Position numbers and translations under genes: made by a program. A stretch of DNA of 64,000 bases, from positions 124,001-188,000 of the forward strand of contig CAIJRD010000011.1 in NCBI GenBank assembly GCA_903822975.1, read 5' to 3'. Below the pieces are notes generated by a model that made no database searches, was not told where the DNA came from, and saw nothing but the letters and a program-made list of their open reading frames with translations. Positions 1 to 8,625 of the stretch are shown piece by piece. This DNA is from an uncultured Sinobacteraceae bacterium (GTDB taxonomy: Bacteria > Pseudomonadota > Gammaproteobacteria > Nevskiales > Nevskiaceae). How positions within the stretch are numbered: the stretch's first letter is position 1; the number at the start of each line of letters is the position of its first letter.

Positions 1-22
1 GCACGACGCAGCCGCACGATTG

Positions 23-61
23 GGTCGCACAATCGGATCGCACAATCGGGTCGCACAATCA
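23..61. repeat. 13-bp tandem repeat, three copies
   Basis: Three head-to-tail copies of GGTCGCACAATCG (23-35, 36-48, 49-61) differ at one base each, and a decayed copy may precede them from base 11. They lie in bases 1-260, where I see no convincing gene. Function unknown. Confidence 0.75.
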
Positions 62-260
62 CGCCGCAATTCGGTTCTGGCATCCGCGGCACTGGTCGCA
101 GCATATTGCGCCGGAGCCGGTGCCGCCGGAGCGTGTTGTGGCGTCGCCCTGCGCGCGGCGGAACAGCACGGTTGATTCGCGCTTGAGACTTCTGTCGAAG
201 GGGGCGGACTTCTCTTCGATCGACCCCAACGGCGCACCGGCCGACTACTTCAACCCGGCA

Positions 261-1034
261 TCAACGGTCCGCTGCAACATCCAGAATGCGGCCGGACGGC
301 GCCTGCTCGATCAGCGCAATCCGCGCGCCGGTTTCGTCGTCGTTCAGCATCGCCGTCACACGCTTTTCGGCAGGCAGATTCAGCACGCGTAGTGATCGCA
401 CGACGTTGTGATACGTCACCGTACGACCCGAGTTCTCGCCGCCGCGAATGGACTGACTCACGATCGGATCGAACGTTACCAGCAGCAACTCGGCATCGCC
501 CGGTGCTGGATCGTCACGCTGCACGAGCAGCGATTTGCCTTGACGCTCGATGCGCATTCCCGAGGCTCGAAGGTCGCGCGCGCTGCTGCGAATCGCATGT
601 TCGATCGCCTCGTGATCCGAACCCACTGCCTCGCGCGCGCCATCGATCACCAATTGCGGCGTATACACACTCGCGCGTAATTGTTCGGAGTAACGCCGCT
701 GCCGCTCGGTGAACTGTGCGGATGAAAACCGATCGTGCCAGCCAAGTCCATTCCAGTAGTCGACATGGAACGACAACGGCAGCACATCGCTGCGCTGCGC
801 TAACTCACCCAGATAGGCATCGGCGGGCGGACACGACGAGCAGCTCTGCGACGTGAAGAGTTCGAGCAGCACGGGTCGCGGCCCGGCGCTTGTATCCGGC
901 GACGGCGACGTCACTGGCATTGCCTGTGTACGCAGGCTCACCATCGCGACGACACCTGCCACGACCAGCGAGGACAGCAGCCATCGGGTTCGGAAGCTGT
1001 TGCGCACATCTCTCATTTTGCTTGGCCCGCTCAT
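261..1034 (-). CDS. DUF1223 family thioredoxin-like envelope protein
   Basis: A 257-residue protein with one hydrophobic segment near residues 19-33 (signal anchor or signal peptide), then the DUF1223 hallmark ELFTSQSCSSCPPAD with a CxxC pair at about Cys65 and Cys68, followed by a thioredoxin-like fold. The family is predicted to act in the periplasm in thiol chemistry, but its substrate is not established. The frame stays open upstream to 1322. I chose the ATG at 1034 because GAGGAG lies six bases before it and because the extra upstream residues look like non-coding translation (many Arg and Cys). No operon partner: the next gene is divergent. Confidence 0.85.
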   Translation of the reverse strand: MSGPSKMRDVRNSFRTRWLLSSLVVAGVVAMVSLRTQAMPVTSPSPDTSAGPRPVLLELFTSQSCSSCPPADAYLGELAQRSDVLPLSFHVDYWNGLGWHDRFSSAQFTERQRRYSEQLRASVYTPQLVIDGAREAVGSDHEAIEHAIRSSARDLRASGMRIERQGKSLLVQRDDPAPGDAELLLVTFDPIVSQSIRGGENSGRTVTYHNVVRSLRVLNLPAEKRVTAMLNDDETGARIALIEQAPSGRILDVAADR

Positions 1035-1376
1035 TCGCGACTCCTCGATGCATAGGCGGGAGGGTTGCCATCGGCAGTTCCACCCGCAACACAGTGTCTC
1101 GCGCGAGCCGGCGCGGCTTCCAGACGACACCGTCCGCAATTCATGATCACGACACCGGCAGCGCCTGCCGCAGTTGCGCACCGCCCCTGGCAAATTCCGC
1201 GGCGGGCGGGTGTAATCTGACCGGCACGCGCACCACCCGTCCCTCGTTTCAGCGGCATAGGCAACTCTGTAGAGCATCCTGCTGAACCGAGCCGCGATAG
1301 AGTTGGCTTTCATGTCCTTCATTGGACAGATGCTCGTGTGATTCGCTTTCTTTGTAATGAACCGTCGGGGTGCAAA
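1035..1376. other. Divergent intergenic region, no gene seen
   Basis: About 340 bases between the divergent DUF1223 and beta-barrel genes. Open frames here have the composition of chance translation. It must hold both promoters, but I could not pick a convincing -35/-10 pair. Confidence 0.5.
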
Positions 1377-2099
1377 ATGCGGGGAAACATGCTGGGACGT
1401 ACGCGGCTGAGCGCGGTGGGGCTATTGACGATGCTGGCTGCGCCGATGTCGACATTCGCCGACTCCGGTCCTTATCTCGGCATTCAGGCCGGCGCCGGAA
1501 TCCAGGACAGCAGTACCCTTTCACTCAGCGGTGGCACTGCAAGCTCCGGCATGCTCAAGTTCAAGCCGGGTCCGGCCGGCGGCCTCGTCGGTGGCTATAC
1601 GTTCGAGAATGGCCTTCGCCCGGAAATCGCCATCGACTATCAGCGCAATGATTTGAAAAACGTCGGCGGAAACAACAGCGCGGCAAGAGCCACCGCCAGC
1701 CTGTACTACAACACCGCGATCGACGGCTATTATTTCTACCTGGGTGGCGGCGCGGGCTACGCGCGCGTGAGCCTCCACGTGGACCAGTCTGGCGGCGACG
1801 ACGATTACCAGCCGATCTACTCAGCCGGCACCGGATTCGGTGTCGCCGCAACCCCGCACATTCTGCTCGGCGTTGATTACCGCTACATCGGCGCGATCGA
1901 CAAAATCCATGTCGCACTCGATTCCACCGGCGGGCCGGTCAACGGCGACTATCACTACCGCAGCAGCGTAATCACATTCGCAATGCGCTACTCGTTCGGC
2001 CATTTGGACTCAGCGGCCTACGCACCCGACGAACCGGTGAGCGTGGTGCCGCTGCAACTGCCACCGCCACCGCCGGCCGAAAGCGGCTACAGCAACTAG
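1377..2099 (+). CDS. Outer-membrane beta-barrel protein (OmpA-N/opacity-porin-like)
   Basis: About 240 residues. A signal peptide (hydrophobic core around residues 13-23, probable cleavage after STFA) is followed by alternating hydrophobic and aromatic strands (YLGIQAGAG, GGYTF, YYNTAIDGYYFYLGGGAGYA, LGVDYRYIG, ITFAMRYSF), the pattern of an eight-stranded barrel. After the last strand comes a proline-rich tail (QLPPPPPAESG) that might reach into the periplasm. It has no OmpA peptidoglycan-binding domain. Starts are possible at 1338, 1377 and 1389; the signal peptide works from either of the last two. Ligand or role unknown. Confidence 0.8.
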   Translation: MRGNMLGRTRLSAVGLLTMLAAPMSTFADSGPYLGIQAGAGIQDSSTLSLSGGTASSGMLKFKPGPAGGLVGGYTFENGLRPEIAIDYQRNDLKNVGGNNSAARATASLYYNTAIDGYYFYLGGGAGYARVSLHVDQSGGDDDYQPIYSAGTGFGVAATPHILLGVDYRYIGAIDKIHVALDSTGGPVNGDYHYRSSVITFAMRYSFGHLDSAAYAPDEPVSVVPLQLPPPPPAESGYSN

Positions 2100-2464
2100 C
2101 GCGGCACAGGCCGCAGAAATCGCGCCGCGCGTGAACCTCTCCGGTCGCGCGCGGTGGTTGATTCATGCTTACTGCGCGTTCCTTGTTGCGTTCGTCGCTG
2201 CGCGAAGCACGCAGCCCACCCACTCGCACGCTGCGCCACACGTTCGACTGTGCCTTCGCAGAGCATGCGCGGCACACGCCGACTGCCCGCGCGACGTTGG
2301 GATCAATCGCGCGCGGAATTTGCGGTCGCTGGTAAAACTCTGACGACCAAGCCGCTGCGGCTCTGGCCGTCGCCTGCGAAGTTAGAGAGGGCGCAGTCCG
2401 CAGACCAGCGATCAGCGATCAGCGATCAGCGATCAACGATCAACAATCAGCGATCGAAGTTCGC
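2100..2464. other. Convergent intergenic region, no gene seen
   Basis: 365 bases between the convergent ends of the barrel gene and the peptide synthetase gene. The only structure I see is the 7-bp repeat at 2410-2451. Confidence 0.6.
2410..2451. repeat. 7-bp tandem repeat, six copies (GATCAGC type)
   Basis: Six consecutive heptamers: three GATCAGC (2410-2430), two GATCAAC (2431-2444) and one AATCAGC (2445-2451). The array ends 13 bases before the stop codon of the minus-strand synthetase gene. Related heptamer arrays occur at 26261, 43841 and 50986. Confidence 0.85.
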
Positions 2465-5400
2465 CTAGCCCAGCTTGTCCAGGTCTTCGACAATCATTTC
2501 CGCAAGGCGGACCACGCCATCGCCTTTCATCATGCCGTAGTGATCCGTATCGATCGATTTGACCTGCGGTGACGAACCGAGCCAATGGCTCCATCCAAAA
2601 TCCGGTTTCTCGAAATCCTTGTAGCGGCGATTGAACGACTGACCGATCTGTTCCCGATACAGGCACATCGTGACCGCGGGCTCGACGCTCGGCTGATAGG
2701 CGTACGCCATCTCAAAGTGAATCGTGCTGATAGTGACCGTCTTGCGCTGTTCATCGAGCCGGCGCCGGAGGCGCTTCATCAACGCCGGACGATCGAAGCA
2801 GGCATCGAGCAGCGCGGCGCGGCCGCGACTGAATGTCCAGCGCACCGAGTCGAGCAGACGTTGGCTCCGACTCTTCGGCAGAGCCGGCGGCAGAGTCCCG
2901 ATCAAGCCGACGAACTGTGCCGGTGTCTGCTCTTGAGCCAGTTGACGGGCCGCCTCAAAAGCCAACAGGCCCGCCCAGGAATAACCGAGCAAGGCCGGTG
3001 ATTCGAACACGCCGAATTGCCGTATGGAAGATAACGCGAAGGCCACCGCATCTTCGAGCCGATCGTGCGCACGCTCAAGATCGAACAGCGCGGGCGACAT
3101 CACACCCAGGACTTCGCGCTCGCCGAGCAAGGGAATCAAATGCTGGTAGCACTCGAGATCGCCGGTGGCCGAATACCAGAGGATCACCGGCGGCCCCTTG
3201 CCGGAGGCGAGACGCGTGACCACCGGATTCCGACGCAAGGCGATTTCGCGTCGAAGTCCGCCCAAGGTGGGATCGGCAAGGAACAGGCCGATCGGAAGTC
3301 GTACGCCGGTTGCGGACTCGATGCCGAGCAAGAGTTCGACCACGGCAAGCGAGTCGCCGCCGAGATCCCAAAACCGCTTGCTCTCATCGTCGTCGGGGGT
3401 ACCGCGCAGGATCTGACGCCAGCACGCCAGAATCGGATCGCGCGCAGCGTCTTCTGCGGAATCGTTTTGCGCGACCGTGGCCTGCCTGTCCTGGAGCGCG
3501 TGACGATCGATCTTGCCCGCGGCATTGCGCGGCAGCTCGGAATGGAATTCGATCGACTTCGGAACCATTACAGCGGGCAACTGTTCCGCGAGAAATGCGG
3601 TCAAGGCATCCTCGAGCATCGGGTCGATCGCAACTTCAGGCATCAGCACCAGATGCGCGCTGATGCCGATGATTTCCTGCTCCGAATGAATCGGCACACA
3701 GACGGCCTCCCGCACGCGCGGATCGGCTTTCAGCAGGGCTTCGACTTCGCCCGGCTCCACGCGCACGCCGCGAATCTGAATCTGTTGGTCGATACGTCCG
3801 TGAAATTCGAACTCGCCTTGTGCGTTGATCCGCACGAGGTCGCCGGTGTAGTAGCGGCACGGCCTAGTGTCTTTGCCAGCGTCATCGCCAGCGTCAGCGT
3901 CAGCGCTATCGGCGGCGTCAGCGTCGATCCGCTCGAACTGGCGCGCATTCAAGTCTGCGCGGCCGCGATAACCGCGAGCGACTTGCGCACCGCTCAGCAC
4001 AAGCTCGCCGATTTCACCAGCAGCCACGGGATTGCGCGTCGCATCCACCACGCTTGCGACCACACCGAACGTGGGCCGGCCGATGGTCGGAGTGCCGGTC
4101 CCCGGCTCCACCACGGCCCACAGACTGTCGACCGTATTTTCGGTCGGCCCGTAGGTGTTGATCAGCCGAAACGGAAGACCGGCCGGTGGCCGACGATGCA
4201 GCACATCGCCGCCGGTGAGCAGCGCTCGCAGCGCGACATCGGATGGCCACGACAGACCGAGCATGCGTTCGGCGACTGCAGTCGGCACGAACGTCAGCGT
4301 GGCGCGGCTGGTCACCAGCCACTGCAGGAGTCCCGCGGGGTCGAGCAACAGATTCGATGGCGGAACCAGCAAGCGGCCACCCGCTGCGAGTATCGGCCAG
4401 ATGTCGGCAACCGAGGCATCAAACGTGGGATGCGCCAGCATCGTCATGCGGTCCGACGGGCCCATCGGCAGCGCCATGCGGTAGTGCGCCAAAAGATTCG
4501 CCAGCGCTGCGTGCGTGATCTCGACCGCTTTGGGCCGGCCGCTAGAGCCCGACGTGAAAATACGATAGGCGCAACGCGTCAATGGGATGTCGGGCAGCGG
4601 CACCTCGACGCCATCCGATTCGAAGGATTCATCGACCCGCAAGAAGCTTGTGTCGGGGAAGTCTTCGGCGCGATGGGAACTGTTCGCAGTCGTCAGCAGC
4701 TGCGTCACGCCGGCCTCGGCGATCTCGAACCTCAGTCTGGCGCCCGGCGCGGAGGGATCCAGCGGAACATAGGCGCCACCGGCACGCATGGCGGCCAAGG
4801 CGGCGACGACGAAATCGATACCGCTGTGTATCAAGATGCCGACGCCGTCTTCCGGCTTGATGCCGTGCCGAAGCAGCTTACGGGCAACGCCGTCGGCACG
4901 CGCCGCGAGTTCGCCGCGCGAGATCGACGCAGCCGACGCTTCGATGGCGAGCGCCTCCGGGTTCGAGCGCGCGAGCGCGGTCAAACACTCGATCACACTC
5001 GGACTTGCGCGGGCATCGGAATCGGATTCGGATTCGGATTCGGATTCGGAATTGAAATCGGAATTGAATTGGGAGAGGGCCGGTATGGGTCGCGACTGTG
5101 TAGCCACCTGCGCTGAGGATTCAGCGCCATCCCGCAACAGCGACTGCCCCACGGCGACGTAGGTGGAACGCTGAAGCTCGAACTGAACCACGCCGTCCGC
5201 GCAGGCCACCGCGAGGACCTTTCCTTCACTGGCCACCACGCGACCGGGACGATCCTGGCCAGTGATCCGCTTCGCCGAACGAACGATCGCGAGCGCTCCG
5301 TCGGGCAGCTCGATCGAAGCGCAACCGAAGTCGTTGCGCCACGCGCCCCAGTCGCAGGCACGCACCAGCCGTAGAATGTGGTCGACCGGCCACTGCCAGT

Positions 5401-6001
5401 CGATCAGGCCGCCATTCGGTGCCGTGTCGGAGCGTCGGTGATAGGTTCTTTTCGTCAAGTCCTGCGGCTGACCTGCAAAATTACCCGCCTCGAGCCGCTC
5501 GAACACTTCGTCGAGACTTTCCAGCGCGGCTTCCGTGCAGCGAAGGTTGAGTGTGGCAGTGGTTTCGTCGGCAGCGAGCGGAAAGCGGCGCTGCGCCAGC
5601 ACCGCGCCGGTATCGATGCCCTTGGCGATGCGGTGCCAGGTCACGCCATGACTGTGCTCGCCGTTAAGCACGGCCCAGGCGGTTGCCCACATGCCGGCGT
5701 AGGTGGGTAGCGGCGCATTGTGATAGTTCACCGCCGCCAAGCGCGGACTCGCAAGCGATTGCTCGGTCAAGAGGTGTCCGTTGACGATGCTGAACAGCAC
5801 GTCGCACGGATGGGCGGCGATAAATGCCACCACATCAGCTTGCGGGCCGTGCACCGGCAAGCCAGCACGGGCCATTGCAGCGGCTTCCGTAGCGGCTGCG
5901 GCGAACACACCAACGATCTGATGACCCCGACTCCTGGCGCGTTCGATGGCGCCGGCCAGCACGAGACTTTCACCGATAAACAGCAATCGCAATGCAGGCA
6001 A
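2465..6001 (-). CDS. One-module NRPS: formyltransferase-adenylation-carrier-thioesterase
   Basis: 1178 residues forming a complete F-A-T-TE synthetase. The formyltransferase domain (about 1-290) keeps the Asn92-x-His94 and Asp130 (GIDTG) triad with the same 38-residue spacing as methionyl-tRNA formyltransferase. An adenylation domain (about 335-840) has core motifs FTSGSSGRPK, YGPTE, YYTGDL and Lys830 in NAAGK. The carrier domain has GGDS (Ser884 for phosphopantetheine). The thioesterase has GYSWAG (Ser1008) and a late TDH histidine. It has no condensation domain, so one activated amino acid is probably formylated and released. A rough hand reading of the specificity residues (DAAFLGTVDK) is nearest to leucine codes; low confidence. 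Two acidic repeat-rich linkers occur, at 317-330 and 692-710. Start is TTG at 6001, preceded by AAGGA eight bases away. Confidence 0.9.
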   Translation of the reverse strand: MPALRLLFIGESLVLAGAIERARSRGHQIVGVFAAAATEAAAMARAGLPVHGPQADVVAFIAAHPCDVLFSIVNGHLLTEQSLASPRLAAVNYHNAPLPTYAGMWATAWAVLNGEHSHGVTWHRIAKGIDTGAVLAQRRFPLAADETTATLNLRCTEAALESLDEVFERLEAGNFAGQPQDLTKRTYHRRSDTAPNGGLIDWQWPVDHILRLVRACDWGAWRNDFGCASIELPDGALAIVRSAKRITGQDRPGRVVASEGKVLAVACADGVVQFELQRSTYVAVGQSLLRDGAESSAQVATQSRPIPALSQFNSDFNSESESESESDSDARASPSVIECLTALARSNPEALAIEASAASISRGELAARADGVARKLLRHGIKPEDGVGILIHSGIDFVVAALAAMRAGGAYVPLDPSAPGARLRFEIAEAGVTQLLTTANSSHRAEDFPDTSFLRVDESFESDGVEVPLPDIPLTRCAYRIFTSGSSGRPKAVEITHAALANLLAHYRMALPMGPSDRMTMLAHPTFDASVADIWPILAAGGRLLVPPSNLLLDPAGLLQWLVTSRATLTFVPTAVAERMLGLSWPSDVALRALLTGGDVLHRRPPAGLPFRLINTYGPTENTVDSLWAVVEPGTGTPTIGRPTFGVVASVVDATRNPVAAGEIGELVLSGAQVARGYRGRADLNARQFERIDADAADSADADAGDDAGKDTRPCRYYTGDLVRINAQGEFEFHGRIDQQIQIRGVRVEPGEVEALLKADPRVREAVCVPIHSEQEIIGISAHLVLMPEVAIDPMLEDALTAFLAEQLPAVMVPKSIEFHSELPRNAAGKIDRHALQDRQATVAQNDSAEDAARDPILACWRQILRGTPDDDESKRFWDLGGDSLAVVELLLGIESATGVRLPIGLFLADPTLGGLRREIALRRNPVVTRLASGKGPPVILWYSATGDLECYQHLIPLLGEREVLGVMSPALFDLERAHDRLEDAVAFALSSIRQFGVFESPALLGYSWAGLLAFEAARQLAQEQTPAQFVGLIGTLPPALPKSRSQRLLDSVRWTFSRGRAALLDACFDRPALMKRLRRRLDEQRKTVTISTIHFEMAYAYQPSVEPAVTMCLYREQIGQSFNRRYKDFEKPDFGWSHWLGSSPQVKSIDTDHYGMMKGDGVVRLAEMIVEDLDKLG
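5026..5049. repeat. In-frame 6-bp repeat coding a Ser-Glu linker
   Basis: The plus strand shows about four successive GGATTC-type hexamers; read on the minus strand they encode the SESESESES stretch joining the formyltransferase and adenylation domains. Six-base units leave the reading frame intact if copy number changes. Confidence 0.75.
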
Positions 6002-6084
6002 TGCTTGTTCCTTATGAGCGGGTAGTTGCTGCGTCGACTCGCGCTATCATTTTACGCATACACGGTCTGAGACAAGTTCCAACG

Positions 6085-6837
6085 ATGCCGGCGATCACCG
6101 CAGATCAGATGATTCGTGCGCTCGCCTTAGGGGTCTTCCCGATGGCGCCGACACGAAGCTCGGCAGAGATCAACTGGATCGAGCCCAAGCTCCGATCGAT
6201 CATCCCGCTCGACGGCTTTCGGATGTCGCGCCGCTTCAAGCGCACACTGTGCTCAGACCGGTTTCACGTCACTGTCGACACCACGTTCAGCCAAGTGGTT
6301 GCAGGATGCGCAGCGCCAACGGAGCGACGCCTCGACAGCTGGATCAGCCCTGCGATCGAAGCGGTCTGCGCCGAGCTTCACCAGCGTGGCTTCGCGCACT
6401 CCGTCGAATGTTGGCGCAATGGCCAACTCGTTGGCGGCATCTTTGGCATCGCGATCGGCGCCGCCTTTACCCTTGAGAGCATGTTCAGTCGCGAGCCCGA
6501 CGCTTCCAAGGTCGCGCTCGCCCACGCCATCGCGCGCCTGCGCGTCGGCGGCTTCCAACTGGCCGATGCGCAGTTCGTCAGCCCCCACCTCGAAACGCTC
6601 GGCGCGATAACAATTGAACAAGGTGAATACCGCAAACTGCTCAACGCCGCCCTCGCCGCCGGCGGAACGCGCGCGAAGTCGCCGCTCGAATCCGTCGCAC
6701 CATCGCCGGTTGATTTCTACGCAATTGACCAACTTGCCGAGAGCCTAAGTCCCATGAAGGGCAGCCTCGCGCCCAATGATGGGCGCAGAGTCGTAAACGA
6801 GTTAGAGACGGCTCGAATGGGGTTGCGGCAAAGTTGA
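6085..6837 (+). CDS. aat: Leucyl/phenylalanyl-tRNA-protein transferase, alphaproteobacterial type
   Basis: 250 residues. Aat moves Leu or Phe from tRNA onto N-terminal Arg or Lys of proteins, marking them for ClpS-ClpAP degradation in the cytoplasm. The matches include ALGVFPMAP, INWIEPKLRSIIPLDGF, SWIS, HSVECWRNGQLVGGIFG, ESMFSREPDASK (Glu equivalent to E. coli Glu156) and DAQFVSPHLETLGA (Gln equivalent to Gln188). The wording resembles alphaproteobacterial Aat more than the E. coli form, and about 55 extra residues follow the usual end. Start chosen at the ATG at 6085, where similarity begins; the frame is open to 5992 but would overlap the divergent synthetase. No clear ribosome site. Confidence 0.85.
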   Translation: MPAITADQMIRALALGVFPMAPTRSSAEINWIEPKLRSIIPLDGFRMSRRFKRTLCSDRFHVTVDTTFSQVVAGCAAPTERRLDSWISPAIEAVCAELHQRGFAHSVECWRNGQLVGGIFGIAIGAAFTLESMFSREPDASKVALAHAIARLRVGGFQLADAQFVSPHLETLGAITIEQGEYRKLLNAALAAGGTRAKSPLESVAPSPVDFYAIDQLAESLSPMKGSLAPNDGRRVVNELETARMGLRQS

Positions 6838-7215
6838 TTTGCGGTATCCGATTGGCGCGTGTATGACCTCTCCGATCGCTTCTCATCTGCGACATCGCGA
6901 TCCGAGCTCGGCTGGCCCGCGACACCGATTCGAATCGAGCGTTGCAGTGGACATCCATAAGCCAGCTTCGACGAAGGCTTGGGCCGGACCTATCGCCAGC
7001 CGAGTTCGATCAGTGTCGCGTCCTTCTCGCAAACGCACTCGGACTTGAATCGGATTGCATGCGGCATGCCGCTGGCGCGGTCATCCATATCCCCGCGTTG
7101 ACTGTCTAGCGACGGCACCGGCGCTTATCCGCAGCGCGCTGCCCGGCAGTTTACAGTCGCCTTACAACGGCATTTAGCTGCATCGATTTAAACTCCAAGG
7201 AAGAGGAGAAAACAC
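6838..7215. other. Intergenic region, no gene seen
   Basis: 378 bases between aat and a lipoprotein gene. Base composition falls toward the right end, where the accessory stretch begins. The last 15 bases hold the ribosome-binding site of the next gene. Confidence 0.5.
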
Positions 7216-7650
7216 GTGCAGCTTTTTAGAACGGCCATCTCGGCGCTATCCGCAGCTGTGCTTTGCGGTTGCGCAACGCTCGCGGGCGATGGTGGTTTCG
7301 ACGTAAGCCAGATCCGCGTTTACAACAGTGTCATCACCAATGGCGGATCCGGGACAAAATACGAGGAAATACCGACTTCGTCGGTGCAAAAGAAAGATCA
7401 CGTTTATGTCGTGACGCATCTTCGTTGGAATCCAGAGCTTGGCGATCTTGGAACCCATCACTTCACATGGACCTGGTACTCCGGAGATTCCATAGTCGCG
7501 AAGCGCGCAAAAGATCTGGATATGAAGACAACGCCCTACCGAGTCTGGTGGGGCTTTCAAGCCGCATTCTTTGAGAATGGTCACTATCGAGTGGACGTTG
7601 CGATCGATGGAAAAGTCATCGACAGCCACGAATTCAACATTACTGACTAA
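7216..7650 (+). CDS. Small lipoprotein of unknown function
   Basis: 144 residues beginning with a GTG codon seven bases after AGAGGAG. The N-terminus is a lipoprotein signal (hydrophobic run, then VLCGC, so Cys19 would be acylated). The body is rich in Trp and Tyr around residues 73-115 and ends with short alternating strands (YRVDVAIDGKVIDSHEF), suggesting a small beta domain in the periplasm. I do not recognise the family. Bases 7381-7440 contain 27 G/C of 60, well below the surrounding genes, which suggests recent acquisition. It stands alone, convergent with the SRAP gene. Confidence 0.75.
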   Translation: MQLFRTAISALSAAVLCGCATLAGDGGFDVSQIRVYNSVITNGGSGTKYEEIPTSSVQKKDHVYVVTHLRWNPELGDLGTHHFTWTWYSGDSIVAKRAKDLDMKTTPYRVWWGFQAAFFENGHYRVDVAIDGKVIDSHEFNITD

Positions 7651-7755
7651 TCAACAACAAGCCGAAAAAAACCGCGAACTGAAAATGTGGCTGCGGGACG
7701 TGCCAATTCCCGCCTTTGATTCCACCTCTCTTTCCCATTTCGCCTACTTCTGCAG

Positions 7756-8406
7756 CTATTTCGACAACTTTTTTGACGTGCTTGCAAGTGGCGCAGCCGC
7801 AAACTGCACTGCATCAAACAGCCGCAGCATCGACCTAATCTCTTCCTCATCCTTCGCATCGAGCCACCGCGCGTAGTCCTCTGGCGGCACAACCACAACC
7901 GAACGCTTCTCGTCATTCGGTGCGTGCATACGCTGCATGATGGGGTGGCCGGCTCCGGGAATCGTCAGCATCGAGAACGAACGACGCGGACGATCGTCCT
8001 CTCCCCGTTTGGACTCCCAGATTCCTGCCAACGCGAACGGCTTGTCGTCGGCGCGGTGGATGCGCCACCAGACCGGTTTACCCGATTCATAGTTGGGCTC
8101 CATAAAAGCTTGCACGGGCACTAGGCACAGCTGGCGCTTCTTCCAGGCGTTGCGAAAGCTAGGCTTGTCGGCGACCGTCTCCGAACGCGCGTTGTAGGTT
8201 TGCCGCGCAAGCTTCTCGTCCTTCGCCCACTGCGGCAACATGCCGAAGCAAGCCCGCACCGGCCCGCGCGTTTGATCGTTGACGATGATCGGCGCGTCGT
8301 AGCCAGGAAACGTTTCCAACTTGTATTGGAACGTCGGCATGAGCCCGGACGCCATCACGTCCCAGGCTTCAAGCTGTTCGTGCGGCGGTTGGTAGCGTGA
8401 ACACAT
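7756..8406 (-). CDS. yedK: SRAP/YedK abasic-site DNA-protein crosslinking protein
   Basis: 216 residues. SRAP (HMCES/YedK) proteins bind abasic sites in single-stranded DNA and shield them by a covalent thiazolidine link to the N-terminal Cys exposed after Met removal. Seen here: MCSRY with Cys2; NARSET with Asn72; Glu103 in AFMEP; His161 in MHAPND. These fit YedK Cys2, Asn75, Glu105 and His160 in order and spacing, so it should be active. Cytoplasmic. SOS control is typical of the family, but I did not find a convincing LexA box upstream of 8406. Convergent with the preceding lipoprotein gene. Confidence 0.92.
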   Translation of the reverse strand: MCSRYQPPHEQLEAWDVMASGLMPTFQYKLETFPGYDAPIIVNDQTRGPVRACFGMLPQWAKDEKLARQTYNARSETVADKPSFRNAWKKRQLCLVPVQAFMEPNYESGKPVWWRIHRADDKPFALAGIWESKRGEDDRPRRSFSMLTIPGAGHPIMQRMHAPNDEKRSVVVVPPEDYARWLDAKDEEEIRSMLRLFDAVQFAAAPLASTSKKLSK

Positions 8407-8625
8407 GTACGAATTCTAAGGCCGAGCGTTGCCTGAATGCCGTTCGTCCCTCTCCTAAACGCCGGTCGTCGGCTGCGCGACATCGATACCGGCAACGCTT
8501 TGCTGCCGGTCTCTGAGTCGTACATGAACACCCTTACGTAAAAGCCGAAATGCAGCTGCGGCATCCGCGAATGGCTAGAACGGCCTAGTTGGGCTGAAAT
8601 AACCTTGTTCTTGAGGAGGCTTGCC

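Noticed and set aside
23-61. A CRISPR array
   Set aside because: The repeats here and elsewhere are directly abutting units without spacers, and no cas gene is present.
2131-2343. A 70-codon frame after the beta-barrel gene
   Set aside because: No ribosome site, and Arg/Ala/His-rich chance composition.
3065-5116. A 683-codon open frame opposite the NRPS
   Set aside because: It mirrors the synthetase coding sequence with no recognisable motif, and includes the translated hexamer repeat (GIGFGFGFG).
6026-6050. A promoter for aat (TTGCTG ... TATCAT)
   Set aside because: Spacer of only 13 bases; too short to support.
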